In this document: one piece after another, positions 49,225-62,925 of the stretch
Numbering within the stretch: the stretch's first letter is position 1
Layout: every line of letters starts with the position of its first letter
Assembly (NCBI RefSeq): GCF_000499845.2
Contig: NC_023753.2
Span: 11,945,181 to 12,009,180 of the forward strand
Direction of reading: 5' to 3'
Length of the DNA: 64,000 nucleotides
Source: Phaseolus vulgaris
Taxonomy: Eukaryota; Streptophyta; Magnoliopsida; Fabales; Fabaceae
Program-made: the position numbers and the translations under genes
Notes under the pieces: generated by a model
What the model was told of the DNA's origin: nothing
What the model saw: the letters and a program-made list of their open reading frames with translations, nothing else
Database searches by the model: none

Positions 49225-51849
49225 GTGGCGTCCACCATGGATGAAGCAGTACACGATGATGTAGATGATGATCGATTGGAGGACATGATTCGTGATGTAG
49301 GAGCTGAGTCTTTTGAAAAAACGCATGGATATGGAAATATGTCAAGTGATGGAGAGACTCCATTGTATCCTGGATCAACTAACTACCCACGGTTGTCGGC
49401 GGTGTTAAGATTGATGAATTTGAAGGCAATAAATGGATGGACTGATAAAAGCTTCACAGAATTGCTTCAGTTGTTGAAGGATATGCTTCCAGAGGGAAAT
49501 ACTCTACCTAATCGTAATTATGAGGCCAAAAAGATTCTTTGTCCAATGGGTATGGAGTATAAAAAGATACATGCATGTCCTAATGATTGTATATTATACT
49601 GGAAAGATTTTGAATTGCTGAAAAGTTGTCCGAGGTGTGGGTTATCACGTTATAAGTTGAAACAAAAAGATGATGATACTATTGAAGATATAGAAAAGCA
49701 TGGACCCCTAATGAAGGTTATGTGGTATTTTCCCATCATTCCAAGGATGAAGTGTTTGTTTGCATGCCCAAACCATGCTAAGAATCTTTGATGGCATGTA
49801 GATGAGAGGAAATGTGATGGCATGTACCGATATCCAGCTGATCCTATTTAGTGGAAGAAATTTGATGATGAGTTTCCAGAGTTTGGTAAAGAATCAAGAA
49901 ATATCCAACTTGGTTTAGCTACAGACGGAATGAATTCGTTTGGTAATATGAGTATAAATCACAGTTCATGGCATGTTTTACTAGTTTATAACTTACCTCC
50001 TAGATTGTGCATGAAGCGAAAATACATGATGTTTTCTATGATGATATCCAGTCCGAAACAGTCAGGCTAAGTCCTTTAATTGAAGATTTGAAGTTAATGT
50101 GGGACCAGGGTGTTGAAGTATTTGACGGATTTGCTAATGAAACTTTCAATCTTCATGCCAAGTTATTTTGCACCATCAATGACTTTCCGACATATGGTAA
50201 CTTATCAGGTTATAATGTTAAGGGTCACAAAGCATGTCCAATATGCGAAGAAGACACTGCTTCCCGACAATTGAAACATGGAAGGACAAGAGTATATTTT
50301 TGGCATCGGAGGTTTCTTAGAAGTCATCATCCTTACTGGAGATTGAAAAAAGCCTTTAATGGACACCAAGAGGCTAGTGGCCCACCAACTCCATTAACTG
50401 GTGTTGAGATTTACGAAAAGGTAAATAACATAGACCACACCTTCGGTAAGTAAAAAAAAAAAAGTCATTTGTGACAAACATTTGGAAGAAGAAATCAATC
50501 TTCTTTGATCTTCTGTATTGGTCAAGGTTAGAAGTCAGACATTGTATAGATGTAATGCAAGATTTGAAGTTAATTGGGTTGAAGTCTCATGATTGTCACA
50601 TGTTGATGCAACAGTTGTTGCCAATAGCTATTCGTGAGATCTTACCAAAAATTGTTAGACATACCATAACCCGTTTATGCTCATTATTCTCTTCCATCTG
50701 TTGTAAAGTCATTGATCCATCAAAACTAGATCAACTTCAAAATGAAATTGTTGTTATCTTGTGTGAATTGGAGATGTTTTTTCCTCCATCTTTTTTTGAC
50801 ATCATGGTTCATCTAGTGGTGCATCTGGTAAGAGAGGTTAGATTGTGTGGACCAGTGTACTTAAGATGGATGTATCCTGTTGAGCGGTATATAAATTTTT
50901 TGAAAGGTTATGTGAAAAATCATTATCATCCAGAAGCTTCAATGATTGAAAAGTACATAGCTGAAGAAAGTATTGAATTTTGTTCAGAGTACATGTCAAA
51001 AGCAAATCCAATAGGTCTTCCTGCTAATTATGGCACCACAGGCGTTCTACAAGTAAATGTTTACGTGGTGTGAATATTGTAAGCAAATTTCGATCAAAAG
51101 TCTTGCAAGCATATTTGTATATATTGAATAATACAGATGAAGTTATACCTTACATAGAAGCTGATAAAACCATTGTGAAGGCAAATAACCCAAGACAAAC
51201 AGAGAAATGGGTCTTGATGGAACATAATAGAACTTTCATGCCTTGGTTTAAAGACGAGGTGTTCAAGGATTCAACGGCCTCAAAGACCTAGACCTGGTTG
51301 GCTGCTGGATTGAAGTTTGATGTCATCTCATGTACAGCGTACAAAGTGAATAATTGTATATTTTACGCGAAGTCTATGGATGAAAAGAGTACAGTTCAAA
51401 ATTCTGGTGTTACTCTTGAAGTCGAGTCAATGCAGTTTTCGACTTTGAAAGATACAAATCTAGTACTTGGATCAATGGCATACTATGGGTTTATAGAAGA
51501 GATATGGGAGGTTGACTACACTAAGTTTTTCGTTCCAGTTTTCAACTGTAAATGGGTTGACAATAAAAGTGAGGTTAAAATTGATGAATTAGGATTCACA
51601 CTAGTGGACTTTCGAAAGATAGGGTATCAAGATGAGCCATTTATAATGGTTCAACAAGCATCTCAGGTTTTTTACGTGAAAGATCCTACGTTAGAACATT
51701 GGTATGTCGTTTTACACGGGAAAAAACAAAGGGAGGCCATAGATGATATTGAAAATGGTGACCCTCATTCATTCACACCAATGATAATTAATAAAGATGA
51801 CGATGTACTTGATGATGTACATGCAACTCGTAAAGACCACAGTGAATGA
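49225..51849 (+). pseudogene. TNP2-like CACTA transposase, broken
   Basis: The N-terminal part reads TKSFTELLQLLKDMLPEGN-like sequence, then CPNDCILYWKDFELLKSCPRCG (zinc-finger-like Cys pairs). A stop at 49789 is followed by FPEFGKESRNIQLGLATDGM. The Transposase_21 core continues at 50060-50450 (NDFPTYGNLSGYNVKGHKAC). After another stop the chain reads FDLLYWSRLEVRHCIDVM and passes straight to LKLIGLKSHDCHMLMQQLLP. This omits the segment usually found between these blocks. A DUF4218 region (50550-50990, MYPVERYINFLKGYVKNHYHPEAS) and a DUF4216 region (51480-51650) follow. Several stops and frameshifts show it is dead. Confidence 0.9.
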
Positions 51850-51976
51850 ATTTACATATGAACATTCAACCCACATGCAACCCGTAAATACACATTTAGA
51901 ATTTTATGTATTATTTTTATATGATTTTCATTCCATGCAAATTAACTAATGTTTGTTACCTAATTTTTTTAACAGA

Positions 51977-54655
51977 GATATGGATGAGGATCAGACTCCA
52001 ATCAGACCTTGATCCGAACGAGGCAGTAGAGGACCTACTAGATTGAAGCGTCTCGCATTGAAACGTGCTGCTAGTGAGAAGACACGTGTTGACATTGACG
52101 TCAACACTGAAGTGGCTTTTGGTCCTAAAGCAGATAAGTTTATGAGTTATCTTGGAGTTGTTTCTCGTGAGAGGCTCCCCATTTTGATTAATTCATGGGA
52201 TGAGGTGTTAGAGATCGATCAGAACATGATCTGGGAGGATGTTCTCATAAGTTTTACATTATTATTGTTACCATATAATGCTTTTTAATATTCATTGATT
52301 AATTTTAATTTGGTGATGTTATTTTCCAAGCAAACTTTGAAATTCCTGATGTGGAACCACTTCGATCAAAGGTTATATCCAATATCGGACTTAAATTTTG
52401 TCACTTTAAGTCAAGATTGACTTCGAGATACGTTTTTGGCGACCTTAAAGAAAAAAATCCATGTTTAAAGTACAAACATATTGACGAGGAAACATGGCGT
52501 CTTTTTAAAGAAAGCCATGAAAATGAGGCTTGGATGGTAAGTGAAGTAACTTAACTATTTTTATTTATATAACATTAATAAGTTTATCTTATTTAATTCA
52601 CTTTGTTTATTTCAATTATGACAGGATCGTCGGAAGAAAGCTCAAGAGATAGCTTTGAAGAATTTTACCCCGCACGTACTCTCTCGTTCGGGGGTATCGA
52701 AAACTTGAGAATCACTGATGGTGGAAAAGGAGAAATCTAGACAGGGGACGTCGTCTGAGAATGTGGAAACTGTGGTCACTTCTCCTCCATCACCACCTTT
52801 TCGCCATGTAAAATGGAAGAGGGCCCGAATTAAAAAGTCAGGTGCACCAAATTTTGAGCAATTCGGGGTTATCATCGAAAAAATTGTAAGTTATTTTTAG
52901 TTTTTTTTTTCATTTATTTTAAAACATTTATTATATTAAAAACTGATATGATTTTTGTTCCTCAAGGTCGTCATGATATCTTGGTTGAAGCAATTGGACG
53001 ACCTGAACACTGTGGTCGTGTTCGTACAGATGGACAAGGGGTTGGAATTAAACTATATTTTGGAGTTTCACAACAACAGTCATCCTCCGCCCCTAAAGAG
53101 ATCGAATCTCAAATGAAGACTAAGATACGTGGACAATTAATGGAGGAGATGAGAAAGGAGACTAATCGGATGCGGCTAGAGATGAGAAAGGAGAATGATC
53201 GAATGCGACAACAGTTTCTATCGCAACAACTTTGTGTTGAGCCGATTCAACCCCTTGTTAGTCTCACTCCCAAGAGCACAAAGGGAAGTTGTGCGACTCC
53301 TACAACATCAGGGGATGGTATCATTGGGAAGACGAGGGAATGTGAGCTACTGGTAGTGGCTGACAAGCTTCCTCAGGTGATGGCCCTTGGAAAAGTCTAT
53401 GAAGAGGCCACCACCTTACATAACGTTCCTCTCTCTCCTAATGTGGCGAAGGTAACAGTTGAAAAAGTACGAGTACCTGATGCTCGTGTTCCACTACCTT
53501 CAAATGAGGTAACCACTGTGGCCGATGCATTTCAGACATTCGTTGCCTGGCCCAGACACCTCATTCGATTTATGTCACAACCTCGTGTAATAATTTCATT
53601 TCATTGGTATTAATTTATATTTATATTTATATATTACATATAATTTAATACAAATGTTCTTTATTTTGTAGAAACCTCTTCGGAAACCAAGTCCGAAGAA
53701 GAAGCATGAGGTTCCGGTTGACGATCCTATAGCTTCCTTAGCTCTAGGTGCTAGACAGATTGGTCATGATCCTTTTGAAGTTCCGTGGGATGATACATTT
53801 TTTCAAATAAACACTGAACTGCCATTATTCATGTACAACACAGATTTATTAGAATTTGTAGCTGGGGATTAGGAGCTCAATATAAATATAATTCAATTTT
53901 TTTATGATGTAAGTCTCTTTACCTATATTTCAATGCACTTTATGTTAAATTATTACAGATTATGCTTTAACTAATAACTTGTAAGTTTTTGCATGGAGTC
54001 TGTCTCACTGAGGAGAAGGAAAATGTGTATGGATTCTTAGATCCTACATATACTAATCTCGTTGGACCAAAGTCATATGAGACCCAAGCATACATCACTA
54101 ACACCCTGGAAAAAGAGGGAAAACAAATTTATTTATGCCCTTATATTAATGAGTAAGTTTAATTATATGTCATCAATTATTACTATTTCATGTTTTAAAT
54201 ATTTACTAACTCTTTTCATGGATGATATAGGCATCATTAACAGTTACTTGTTTTATCAATGGTTGATAAGACTGCTGTGTGGTTCTGTTCCCTACACAAG
54301 AAGATACCCACAAATCTTAAGAAATCATTGATACGTAAGTACACTATAAACTTAACTTTGTATGTTACTAATTAACCATCTACTAACGAGGTTTTTGTAT
54401 TAACCAGTTCATGGCGTGCATATAACATCCTAAAAGGTCGATTCAGTTCAAATAATTTGAATTGGATAAAAATAAAGGTTTGTAATATTTTCTTTCTCTT
54501 TTCATTGTTTATCAATATACTAACTTTTACTTTTTATTGAATTATAGTGTAATAAACAACCAGAAAGCTATGAGTGTGGTTATTACGTTATGCAATGGAT
54601 GATTACCATTGTAAGACTAGATGTTAAAACTGGTTGGAAAGAGGTAACATGATAT
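51977..54655 (+). pseudogene. CACTA second gene: Transposase_24-like plus Ulp1-like protease, broken
   Basis: Exons read TRLKRLALKRAASEKTRV, then KYKHIDEETWRLFKESHENEAW (52470-52535), then a basic block and GRPEHCGRVRTDGQGVG (52990-53045), like PF03004 proteins. A charged coiled coil follows (53100-53230). A linker at 53670-53870 leads to the C48-type part. The visible pieces of that are LCPYINE, then HH-stop-QLLVLSMVDKTAVWFCSLHKK, and finally QPESYECGYYVMQWM (54557-54601) with the Gln and catalytic Cys in place. The Trp after the catalytic His is replaced by a stop. Introns are GT-AG (for example the donor after QPR at 53588 and the acceptor before KPLRKPSPKKK). Confidence 0.8.
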
Positions 54656-54660
54656 GTTAA

Positions 54661-56737
54661 TTTTTTTTTTATAATTCTTAAACATATATGTATCTTAAAA
54701 CTAATTTATGTCAACTATATTTTGAAATGCAGTTATTCACATAAGAAATATCAATGAGTTCGGAAGCCATATCATATCTGAGACATTTTTTATCAACATA
54801 TTTCATAAATTTTTATAAATCTAGCATTTGTGAAGTCGTGATATTTCTAATATAGGATCTCCAACTTAGTACATAAGTTTAAAATCCAAATTTTTATTTT
54901 TCACATAAAACCTTGATAATCAAACTAAAAGGTATCACTACAACTTTAAACTAACAAAGATTTATATTTTACTCACAAATCTCACATACATACCTACTTT
55001 TAGGCATGCAAACAACTCAACGTGCAACCATCTAAAAAGAAATAGAAACTTACCTTTAAATAAAATTTTAATTGGTAATTTATCTTCTTGTCTCTCCTAC
55101 ATGTCTATAACTCAAATCTTAAAAAAGATGGATGAATCACTATGAAATAAATTAGAAAAAATATGGAACAGTTTTTTTTTAAAACAATAATAATTTTTAT
55201 GAAATAAATTTTGAATGGTTAAATTTATCTATTTATAACTTTTTTGCTTAATTTATAAAATATTCACCCCAATTATAAATATACACATTTTAAGGTTTAT
55301 TTTGACCTACAAAAAGTTTGTATTAATTTTTTTAGATAAGTATTACAGTTATAATTTTGCGGGAGTGTTACATGTGATATTAAATTAAAAAGTTACAATA
55401 AATAATTTAAAAAAAAATAAAATTACAGTTTCTTTTTTTCATATTACAATTAAAATAAAGATACAATTTTAGTTCTTCTAAAACATTAGTAGTTTCTGAA
55501 ATTTAAAACAAGTGTGAAATAAATCTTTGAAATTTAAATTTGTTAGTTACATATAGTCTTTGCATTCTTTTAGAGAGCATAATTGTAAATTATAAAATTT
55601 AGATCTATACTTATTATATATATTATATATGTATAAAGGAGATTCTCTGTTCTAAATATTTTTCTTACTTTATTCTTATATTAATATTTAATTTTATTAT
55701 TGTATGAGCATTCCGTATTTTTTTTATTTTTCCTAAAACATATTAAAACCGTTAATAAAAATAGTTTTGAATATAGAGTAGGTTTTTTTTTTTAATTTAA
55801 TTTTCTGAAATATATCTCCATTTCTTCTATTTTCACTGACCGTAGCTTTCCAATTTGAATTTTTGAATTTTTTGGATTTTATCACTGTTTTTTCTCTCTT
55901 CGCTCTTTCTCACTTTATCTTTATTATTTCCAAATATCTTGAAACACAATAACATGACTTTCATACTCTTTCTATGTCTCTCATGCTCTATATGTTTCTC
56001 ATACATACGAATACACATAAATCTATATTTCATTTAAATAAATATAAATATACGTATAATAATAGTAAAAATAAAAAATAAAAAATACGGATGCACAGAC
56101 GCGAGAGTGTATGTGTTCCTGCTAATAATAATAATAGTATATTGTACATGTAAGAAATTAGAATGAGAATAATTTTAGGTATTTATTTGATGTTTTTTTA
56201 ATTTTAAAAGTTATTATCACAACGCTTAATACTTTTAATGACTAAAATGATAATGAGAAGATAATTAATTTAAAATTAACTATAAATTAACTTTCATGAT
56301 CAGTCACATCATGTTATTAATTTTAAGTCATTCACAATAGAGGTTAAACAATAACATTTGGTTAAAAATGAGAAGACTAAAAAAAGAAAGAGAACATGTT
56401 ACATAATCCGTTCAGAGAATTCTCTAACGAAGAATAAGAAAGTCGAAAACCCAAATGAAGTGATAATCACATAAGTTTTTAATTAGGTTTTGTTTCACAA
56501 GCTTTCATCAATAAATATCAATGACTAATATTAACAATAAGAGCAATTATAAGTCGAGATATCTCAGCGTTGACGCTCACTTCATAATTAAATATATTAT
56601 TATTTTATTTAAAAATTTTGTTTATATTAATTTTTATTAAAAAAATTATATAATGAAAGTAAAAGAAAAATTAGTTTCAAATAAACCAAATTTTTAAATA
56701 AGAGTGTTAACTCATAATCAGATACTCATCTTAAATG
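54661..56737. other. AT-rich intergenic DNA
   Basis: No recognisable coding sequence or clear element ends. The octamer CACTACAA near 54936 is isolated and has no inverted partner. Confidence 0.5.
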
Positions 56738-57090
56738 ACATGTCGATGTTGGATGCTCGTATTGAACATCAACACTCGTATGACATTTGTAGAGTACGTA
56801 TCCGTAAAGTGTCCAATTCAAAATATATTTGTTGGATTTTTGAGAAATCTAATACGGTTCTAACAAAATTTTAAAATATATATATATTAATTTTTTAAAA
56901 ACTCAAACTTATTGTATAAATTTTTATTATGATTATAGAAATAAGAAACAAATCATTTTGAACCAGTTATGAAAAACATCTTTTCCTATTCCAAAAAATA
57001 ATCTAGAACATACTTGTGTATATAAATTTTTATTATCAATTTATATAATTCATAATTATATAATATATAGATTTGTATCCTCATATTTCT
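56738..57090 (-). repeat. Dispersed repeat family A, copy 2
   Basis: The reverse complement matches the copy at 10913-11365 block by block: CGTATCCGTAAAGTGTCCAA, CTCGTATGACATxTGTAG, the segment around GAACCAGTTATGAAAAAC, and ATAATCTAGAACATACTTG. The order is preserved. Divergence is moderate, with many small indels, so both copies look old. Confidence 0.7.
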
Positions 57091-59250
57091 CTATTAATAT
57101 AATAATTTCCATTTTAGTGTTTAAGGTTAAATGTACCACGAAATTGGACCCAATCTGCTATAACTTATATATATAACTTATATATATTTATGTAGGTTGA
57201 GTTTTATTTAATGCAAAGCACTCAATTATAATTAGGTTATTAACTATGTCTTGGATTTAGCTAATAACTACTATTATGTATAATAACTTATAACTTATCG
57301 TGTTTAGTTATATATATATTTAATATACAACTTTAAGATATATTATTAAATTTTTTAATTTTAACTTTAGTTGAGTAATATATAGTTATTTTATAAATAT
57401 AACAAACAAAGTCATTCCTTTTTGTAAATATATCTATATATGGTCAAAGAAATTAAAACAATAACAATGTAAAGAAAATGAACTCAAATTCAATATTGAG
57501 TGTTGAAGCAATGAATCAACACACCTTGCTGTATATATTCAATTTTAAATGGTGAATTTGATGTAAAAAGTAATGAGACAAAAGTTAAGATGAATTATAT
57601 AAATTGCGTGAAAGCAACGTAGAAAATATAAAAAAAATAATGGAAACATGATAACGTTTTTATTAGTAATTTGTATACTTCACTCAAATTTTGAAAATTT
57701 TCCAGAGACTATAAAATGACAATAAATAATTAGATTTAAGAAAAATAATTTGAAAATAACATATTATAAATACATGAAAAAAATAGAAAAAAAAACTTTC
57801 ATATTAAATTGTCACTCGTCATATTTCACATATCATTCTCGTATACAATTTCAATTATAATGTAAACAGATAGAACCTACCACATAAAACGTAACGTTAG
57901 AACCTATCTTAAATAAGACGTAACGCAAGATATAAAACATAGCTTTAACGAACGTTAACTTTAACCACTATTTTTAATGATAACATGAAATTTAGTATTT
58001 TTTCATAGTTCTTCTAATAAATTATTGTTTTCAATAATTAAACATGATATATTTTAAGTGACAAATTTGTTGATTTACCTAAATATATAGACAGATTATA
58101 ATTTTTTTTACAAATAATACAAAATTATTTTAAAATAAAGTGAATAGTATTTGTCATATATAATTTTAATTTTTATCTTAAATTGAAAATTTTAAATGTA
58201 AAATCGTATTTTACATGAGATTTTTCATTCTAATTTTATATTTTTGTTAAATAATGTGAATTTTACACTAAATAAATCAATTATTTTGTAATTTAGATTG
58301 ATTAAGTTTCTGTAACAAACTATCAAATTTCCCAAACTAAAGCAAGAGTAAGTTCTGAAATAATACATAAATTCATCTAATGTGTAATTTTTTATTTGAA
58401 GGATTTTTTAATAAAAAAGTCGAATAGTATAACAATAACATAAAAAAATTTAAGCATTAAATCTCAGAGTTACAAAGCCGGGTGGTTCGGATTGATTTGC
58501 AGAAGTTCTTAAACTTCCCTATTATTTAACTATTAAATATTTATCATATTAATTGCTATTAAATATTTATAATATTAATTGCTATTAAATATTTATATTA
58601 TTAATTTCTATTAAATATTTATAATATTAATTGTCAATAATTAATGCTCATAAAATCAATGAATGTATAACCATTTTGGCTCATTCTCTATGAGGAAGCT
58701 GACATATTTGCCTAGAAAAAATGATAATTTTTTTAGTAGGAAATAATTAATAGTTTATTAATTATAATAAATAATTAAATTCTAGAGACTTCTATATGTT
58801 ATTTTATATAATTTTGTAAGATATTCATTTTGTTACTCAAAGAAAAGGTAAATTATTAAGATATTATTCCTTTTATTTTGTTTCATCACCTATTATAATT
58901 AAACTATATAAATGACACTAAGATATAGTTATTTTCACAGTAATACCCTAAATAAATATAATTAACGGATTACACACATATTAAAACATTTAAAATTAAG
59001 AATCATTATCCATTAACAACACAAGTTTTTTTTCAACATCTCCTATAATTTCCAATACTATTATTTTAATATTTTTTAAATTATTTAATAATAAATTTAC
59101 TTTTTATTATATTTTTCTAAAACAATCACAGAGAAATTGTAACATAAGAGTGTGTATACAACTCTCTAACTGTCAAATTATAATTTTTCTAAAATTAATA
59201 AAACAAAATGGGTTAGAAATTCACAGTTTAAATCTGTCTCTGCCTCACTC
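57091..59250. other. AT-rich intergenic DNA upstream of the GDSL gene
   Basis: No ORF of note. A short direct repeat, TTGCTATTAAATATTTATAA, recurs three to four times at 58540-58632. It is probably simple tandem duplication. Confidence 0.5.
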
Positions 59251-59254
59251 TGAG

Positions 59255-59263
59255 TATTTATAC
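59255..59263 (+). promoter_or_regulatory. Probable TATA box of the GDSL gene
   Basis: TATTTATAC lies 66-74 bp upstream of the ATG at 59329, in a CT-rich context (CTCTGCCTCACTC). The position suits transcription starting near 59285-59295. Inferred from position and sequence only. Confidence 0.4.
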
Positions 59264-59328
59264 TTTACCTTGCCTTACCAGCCAACACATTGAAGGTGTC
59301 AATATTCCTCACCTTCTAAGAATCATCA

Positions 59329-61212
59329 ATGGCAAACCAAATTCTCTCCATAATCTCTGTTCTCCTTTTTCCCTTCATCATTTTCACAGGTATGTATGTA
59401 GGTAACATAACATCACAATCAGAATCTATTCCCTTTTAAGCTTAATATTGGTTGGTAATAATCACAGCTATATATGCACGTCAATGTTGCAGAGGTGGAA
59501 GGGGCTAAGAAGTCAAATAGGGTGTACGACAGCAACACTGCAACAAAACTGTTTGTTTTTGGGGACTCCTATGTTGACACAGGGAATTTCGTGCATTCAG
59601 AATCATACAAGATTCCCAATGGAATCACTTTTCCTGGTAGTCCTGCAGGGAGATTCTGTGACGGTCGCATCATCACTGATTACATTGGTAACACTCCTTT
59701 TTCACTCTCTCTGCATAACTCAAAAATGGGTTAACAGGGCATATTTGGATTTGAATCAGAGAAATTTCAGTATCAATTGCATGACTTGTGCTCTAAAATT
59801 TAGCACACCAGATACGCCTTTGTTTCATTTTCTATTTGTTGTGTTCGTCAGATGGATCCTTTCACTTAGACTACCCAACTGTTGAAAGAGCATTGCTACA
59901 AAACCTAACTTTACTTTATAAATTTAATTTGTGTGCATTGCTTTTGTATGAAAAGTGTTAATTTTGGGCTGGATTTATTTTGACTGATATGATGTTGGTT
60001 GCAGCTTCCTTTCTGAAAATTGAATCCCCTACACCATATAGGTTGAGAAATTCTACTAATATGCAGCACGGTATAAACTTTGCCTATGGAGGGACTGGTA
60101 TTTTCAACACTTCCATTGATGGACCAAACATGACTGTCCAAATCGACTCATTTGAGAAGCTAATCCAACAAAATATCTATACCAAAATGGATCTTCACTC
60201 CTCAATTGCTCTCGTCAATGCTGGTGGTAACGATTATACAAATGCATTAAAAACTGGTCGCTTTTTTGTAAGTGGTTAATTACAAACCTTTTTCTTTACC
60301 ATGTTTTGACCAAAGGAGTCTATTTTCAGATGTTAACAACATTCTCTATCCTTGTCTTTTACAGGATTTGCCAGCCTTCACGGAATCTCTTGTGGAGCAA
60401 ATTTCTGTAAATCTGAATCGCATTCACAGCTTAGGCATAAATAAGGTAGCAGTTGGGTTATTGCAACCAATTGGGTGTTTGCCTGCTTTAACTTTGATAT
60501 CTTTCCGCACCGACTGCATTGGCCTTCTGAACTCAATCTCCAAAGATCACAACAAAAAGCTACTCGAAGCTATACAAAAGCTCAACAATCAAACAGACAA
60601 TTCAGTTTTCATAACGCTAGACCTCTACAACTCCTTCCTCTCTACAATTGAAACAATGCAGAAAAAGCGTGCTGGTTAGTTCTCATTCTGCTCTCACCAA
60701 AGCACTATACATGCCCAAAATTACAGAGGACACAATTAAATATTTATTTTTCAAAGTTCTCTGTTGCTAATTAACAACACACTATTCTGTATTATTTGGT
60801 TATGTGGGAATTACAAAGTTAGATCCGCTTAGTAATTCATAGCACTATATTGAACTTATACTTAGTAATATATGTATGCAAGAATTTGATGGTACTCTAA
60901 TCCTTATTTCATGTTACACTAATCATGACAGATAACATAAATTGCTTTTGTGCAAGCAATCACTTGTCTTTATGATGTCTCTTCTTTTTACATTATGCAG
61001 AAAACTCAACACTGATGAATCCATTGCAGCCATGCTGCGATGTAAAGAATTTGGGAGATTCATGTGGAAGTGTGGATGACAAAGGGGAAAAGAAATATAG
61101 TTTATGTGAGAACCCGAAAGTTTCTTTCTTTTGGGACAATGTTCACCCTTCTCAAAATGGTTGGTCTGCAGTCTACAGAATGTTGCAACCTTCTCTTGCC
61201 CAGCTTACATAG
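59329..61212 (+). CDS. GDSL esterase/lipase
   Basis: Five exons encode 346 aa: 59329-59389, 59493-59687, 60005-60267, 60365-60674 and 61001-61212. Phases fit at all junctions. Residues 1-21 are a hydrophobic signal peptide, so the protein is likely secreted to the cell wall. Block I is FVFGDSYVDTGN, with nucleophile Ser46. Block II is NFAYGGTGIF (Gly114/Gly115). Block III is GGND (159-162, Asn161 in the oxyanion hole). Block V is DNVHPSQNGW, with Asp322 and His325 completing the triad. C-terminal Cys pairs (PCCDV, GDSCG, SLCENP) are typical. The length matches the usual 340-380 aa of plant GDSL hydrolases. All catalytic residues are present, so it should be active on acyl esters; the natural substrate cannot be told from sequence. 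Confidence 0.95.
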
Positions 61213-62917
61213 AGAACTTATAATTAATATAGGCAATATTTTAACATGCTGAACTTAGTAAAACATCATTAAATTACAATGTCTATGTTATGAAGTGGTA
61301 GATAATGAAAAAAATAAAATAAATGGTTGCTATTATTTGAAGAGCTTCTAGGGAGAAGATTGTGACCAAAATTCTTAGTTACTCGTGCTTTTCATAATTA
61401 TCAACTATTTTTAGCCATTAGTAACTGATAAATATGTCGTATTATTTTTATATGTAATATTTATTTAAAAAATATTTAAATTTATGAAAGAGAAAGTTGT
61501 GAAAGATTTATGTAAGAGAACAAAGCTTCACGTGACAATTTTATAACGGTTATGTTTTTGAAAAAATAGTTCTACGAAAACAAGTGTACTCACATTTTTA
61601 TTTCATTAAAATATATAATTTTATTATTTTTATGAATAATTATTAAAAAAAAATTATAATTTAAAACATATGCATATATACAATTTTATAAAAAAATAGT
61701 ATTAAAAAATTATGTAGTCACTATTTAAAAAAAGGTTATTTTTTTATTTTAAAATAAAGAGAACTTATTCAGTTATTTATTTTAGTAAATAAATAAATTA
61801 TTTTTTATTTATTAAAAGGTAAAATTATCCAATTAAAAGATAATATATATATATATATATATATATAGTGGAAACATGTGCTTATCCACATCTGTGTCCA
61901 TTTTTTTCATGATAACAAAAAATAAAAACTTAATTTTTATCATAATTATTAAAATAAATACAAAATTATTAAATTTATAAAATATATATTCATAATAAAT
62001 AATTATAAAACAAATTATTTTTATAATTTTATTATAGCTATTTAATTGAGTTTAAAACAGATATAAAACCTAAAAGATAAAGTAATAAAAGAAGTTAAAT
62101 TGATAAGAGTAAAATTCTCAATGAATAGTATACACTAAAAACATCTACTAAGTGGCTACAAAAACATAATTATCTCATTAATACTAGTGAAAATACATGT
62201 ATTTATTATATTAAAACATAAATATTTTTATTATTTTTACGAACAATTAATTAAAAATAAAAATTAATATAATTTAAATATATATATGCACATATGTATA
62301 ATTAAAAAAAATAGTATTAAAAACTTAATGTAGTCATTATTTTTTAAAATAAAATTTATTTATTTATTTTTAAAATAAAGAAAAATTGTTTAACTATTTA
62401 TTTTATTAAATAAATCAATCAATTATTTTTTATTTATCATAAGATAAATGTCTAATTGAAAGATGAAACTAAAAGAATTTACCAATGTATCATCTCTATA
62501 CAGTGATATAGATAATTATTAAAATATAAAAATTTCATAAAAAGTAATTATAAGAGCAAATAAAATATTTTTTATAATTTTATTTTTAATAATTTTTATT
62601 TATTTTGTAGGTACTTTTTTATTCTAGATAATTATTTTAGTTTAAAAATAGTTACTTACCAGATAAATAAATTCGTAAAAATTTGTAATCACTACAAAGA
62701 GAAGTCCTTTATTATATATTATTAATATTTATAGATAAATCAAATTTTAATGAAGTTAATGAAAAATAGATTTTATAAAATAGTTAATAAAAGTAATTTT
62801 AATTTATGATGAAATTAATTTTTATCTTAAAAGTATTTACAGAATTTTTTCATACACATGCTATACTGTATATGTCTAACTATTTAAGCTTACTCAGGAT
62901 TTTAAAATTAGTTTGTA
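61213..62917. other. 3' UTR and AT-rich intergenic DNA
   Basis: The first 150 bases are probable 3' UTR. The rest is very AT-rich, including an (AT)n run at 61843-61867. Two similar AT-rich stretches (about 61590-61800 and 62195-62450) share many words, such as ATTAAAAAxTTATGTAGTCA. This suggests an old local duplication. No genes seen. Confidence 0.5.
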
Positions 62918-62925
62918 CTAGTTAA

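Larger units (their letters stand above)
49200..54660 (+). mobile_element. CACTA (En/Spm) transposon relic
   Basis: A TNP2-type transposase is followed on the same strand by a second gene with Transposase_24-like and Ulp1-like parts, the usual content of large plant CACTA elements. The terminal CACTA sequences and subterminal repeat arrays are not visible on either side. Both ends have therefore been lost or lie in decayed DNA. A few ACCACGT words just upstream (49160-49230) may be subterminal remnants. Confidence 0.85.

Noticed and set aside
54930..54945. CACTACAA considered as a CACTA terminus
   Set aside because: No inverted partner on the far side, no 3-bp duplication, and no subterminal repeats around it.
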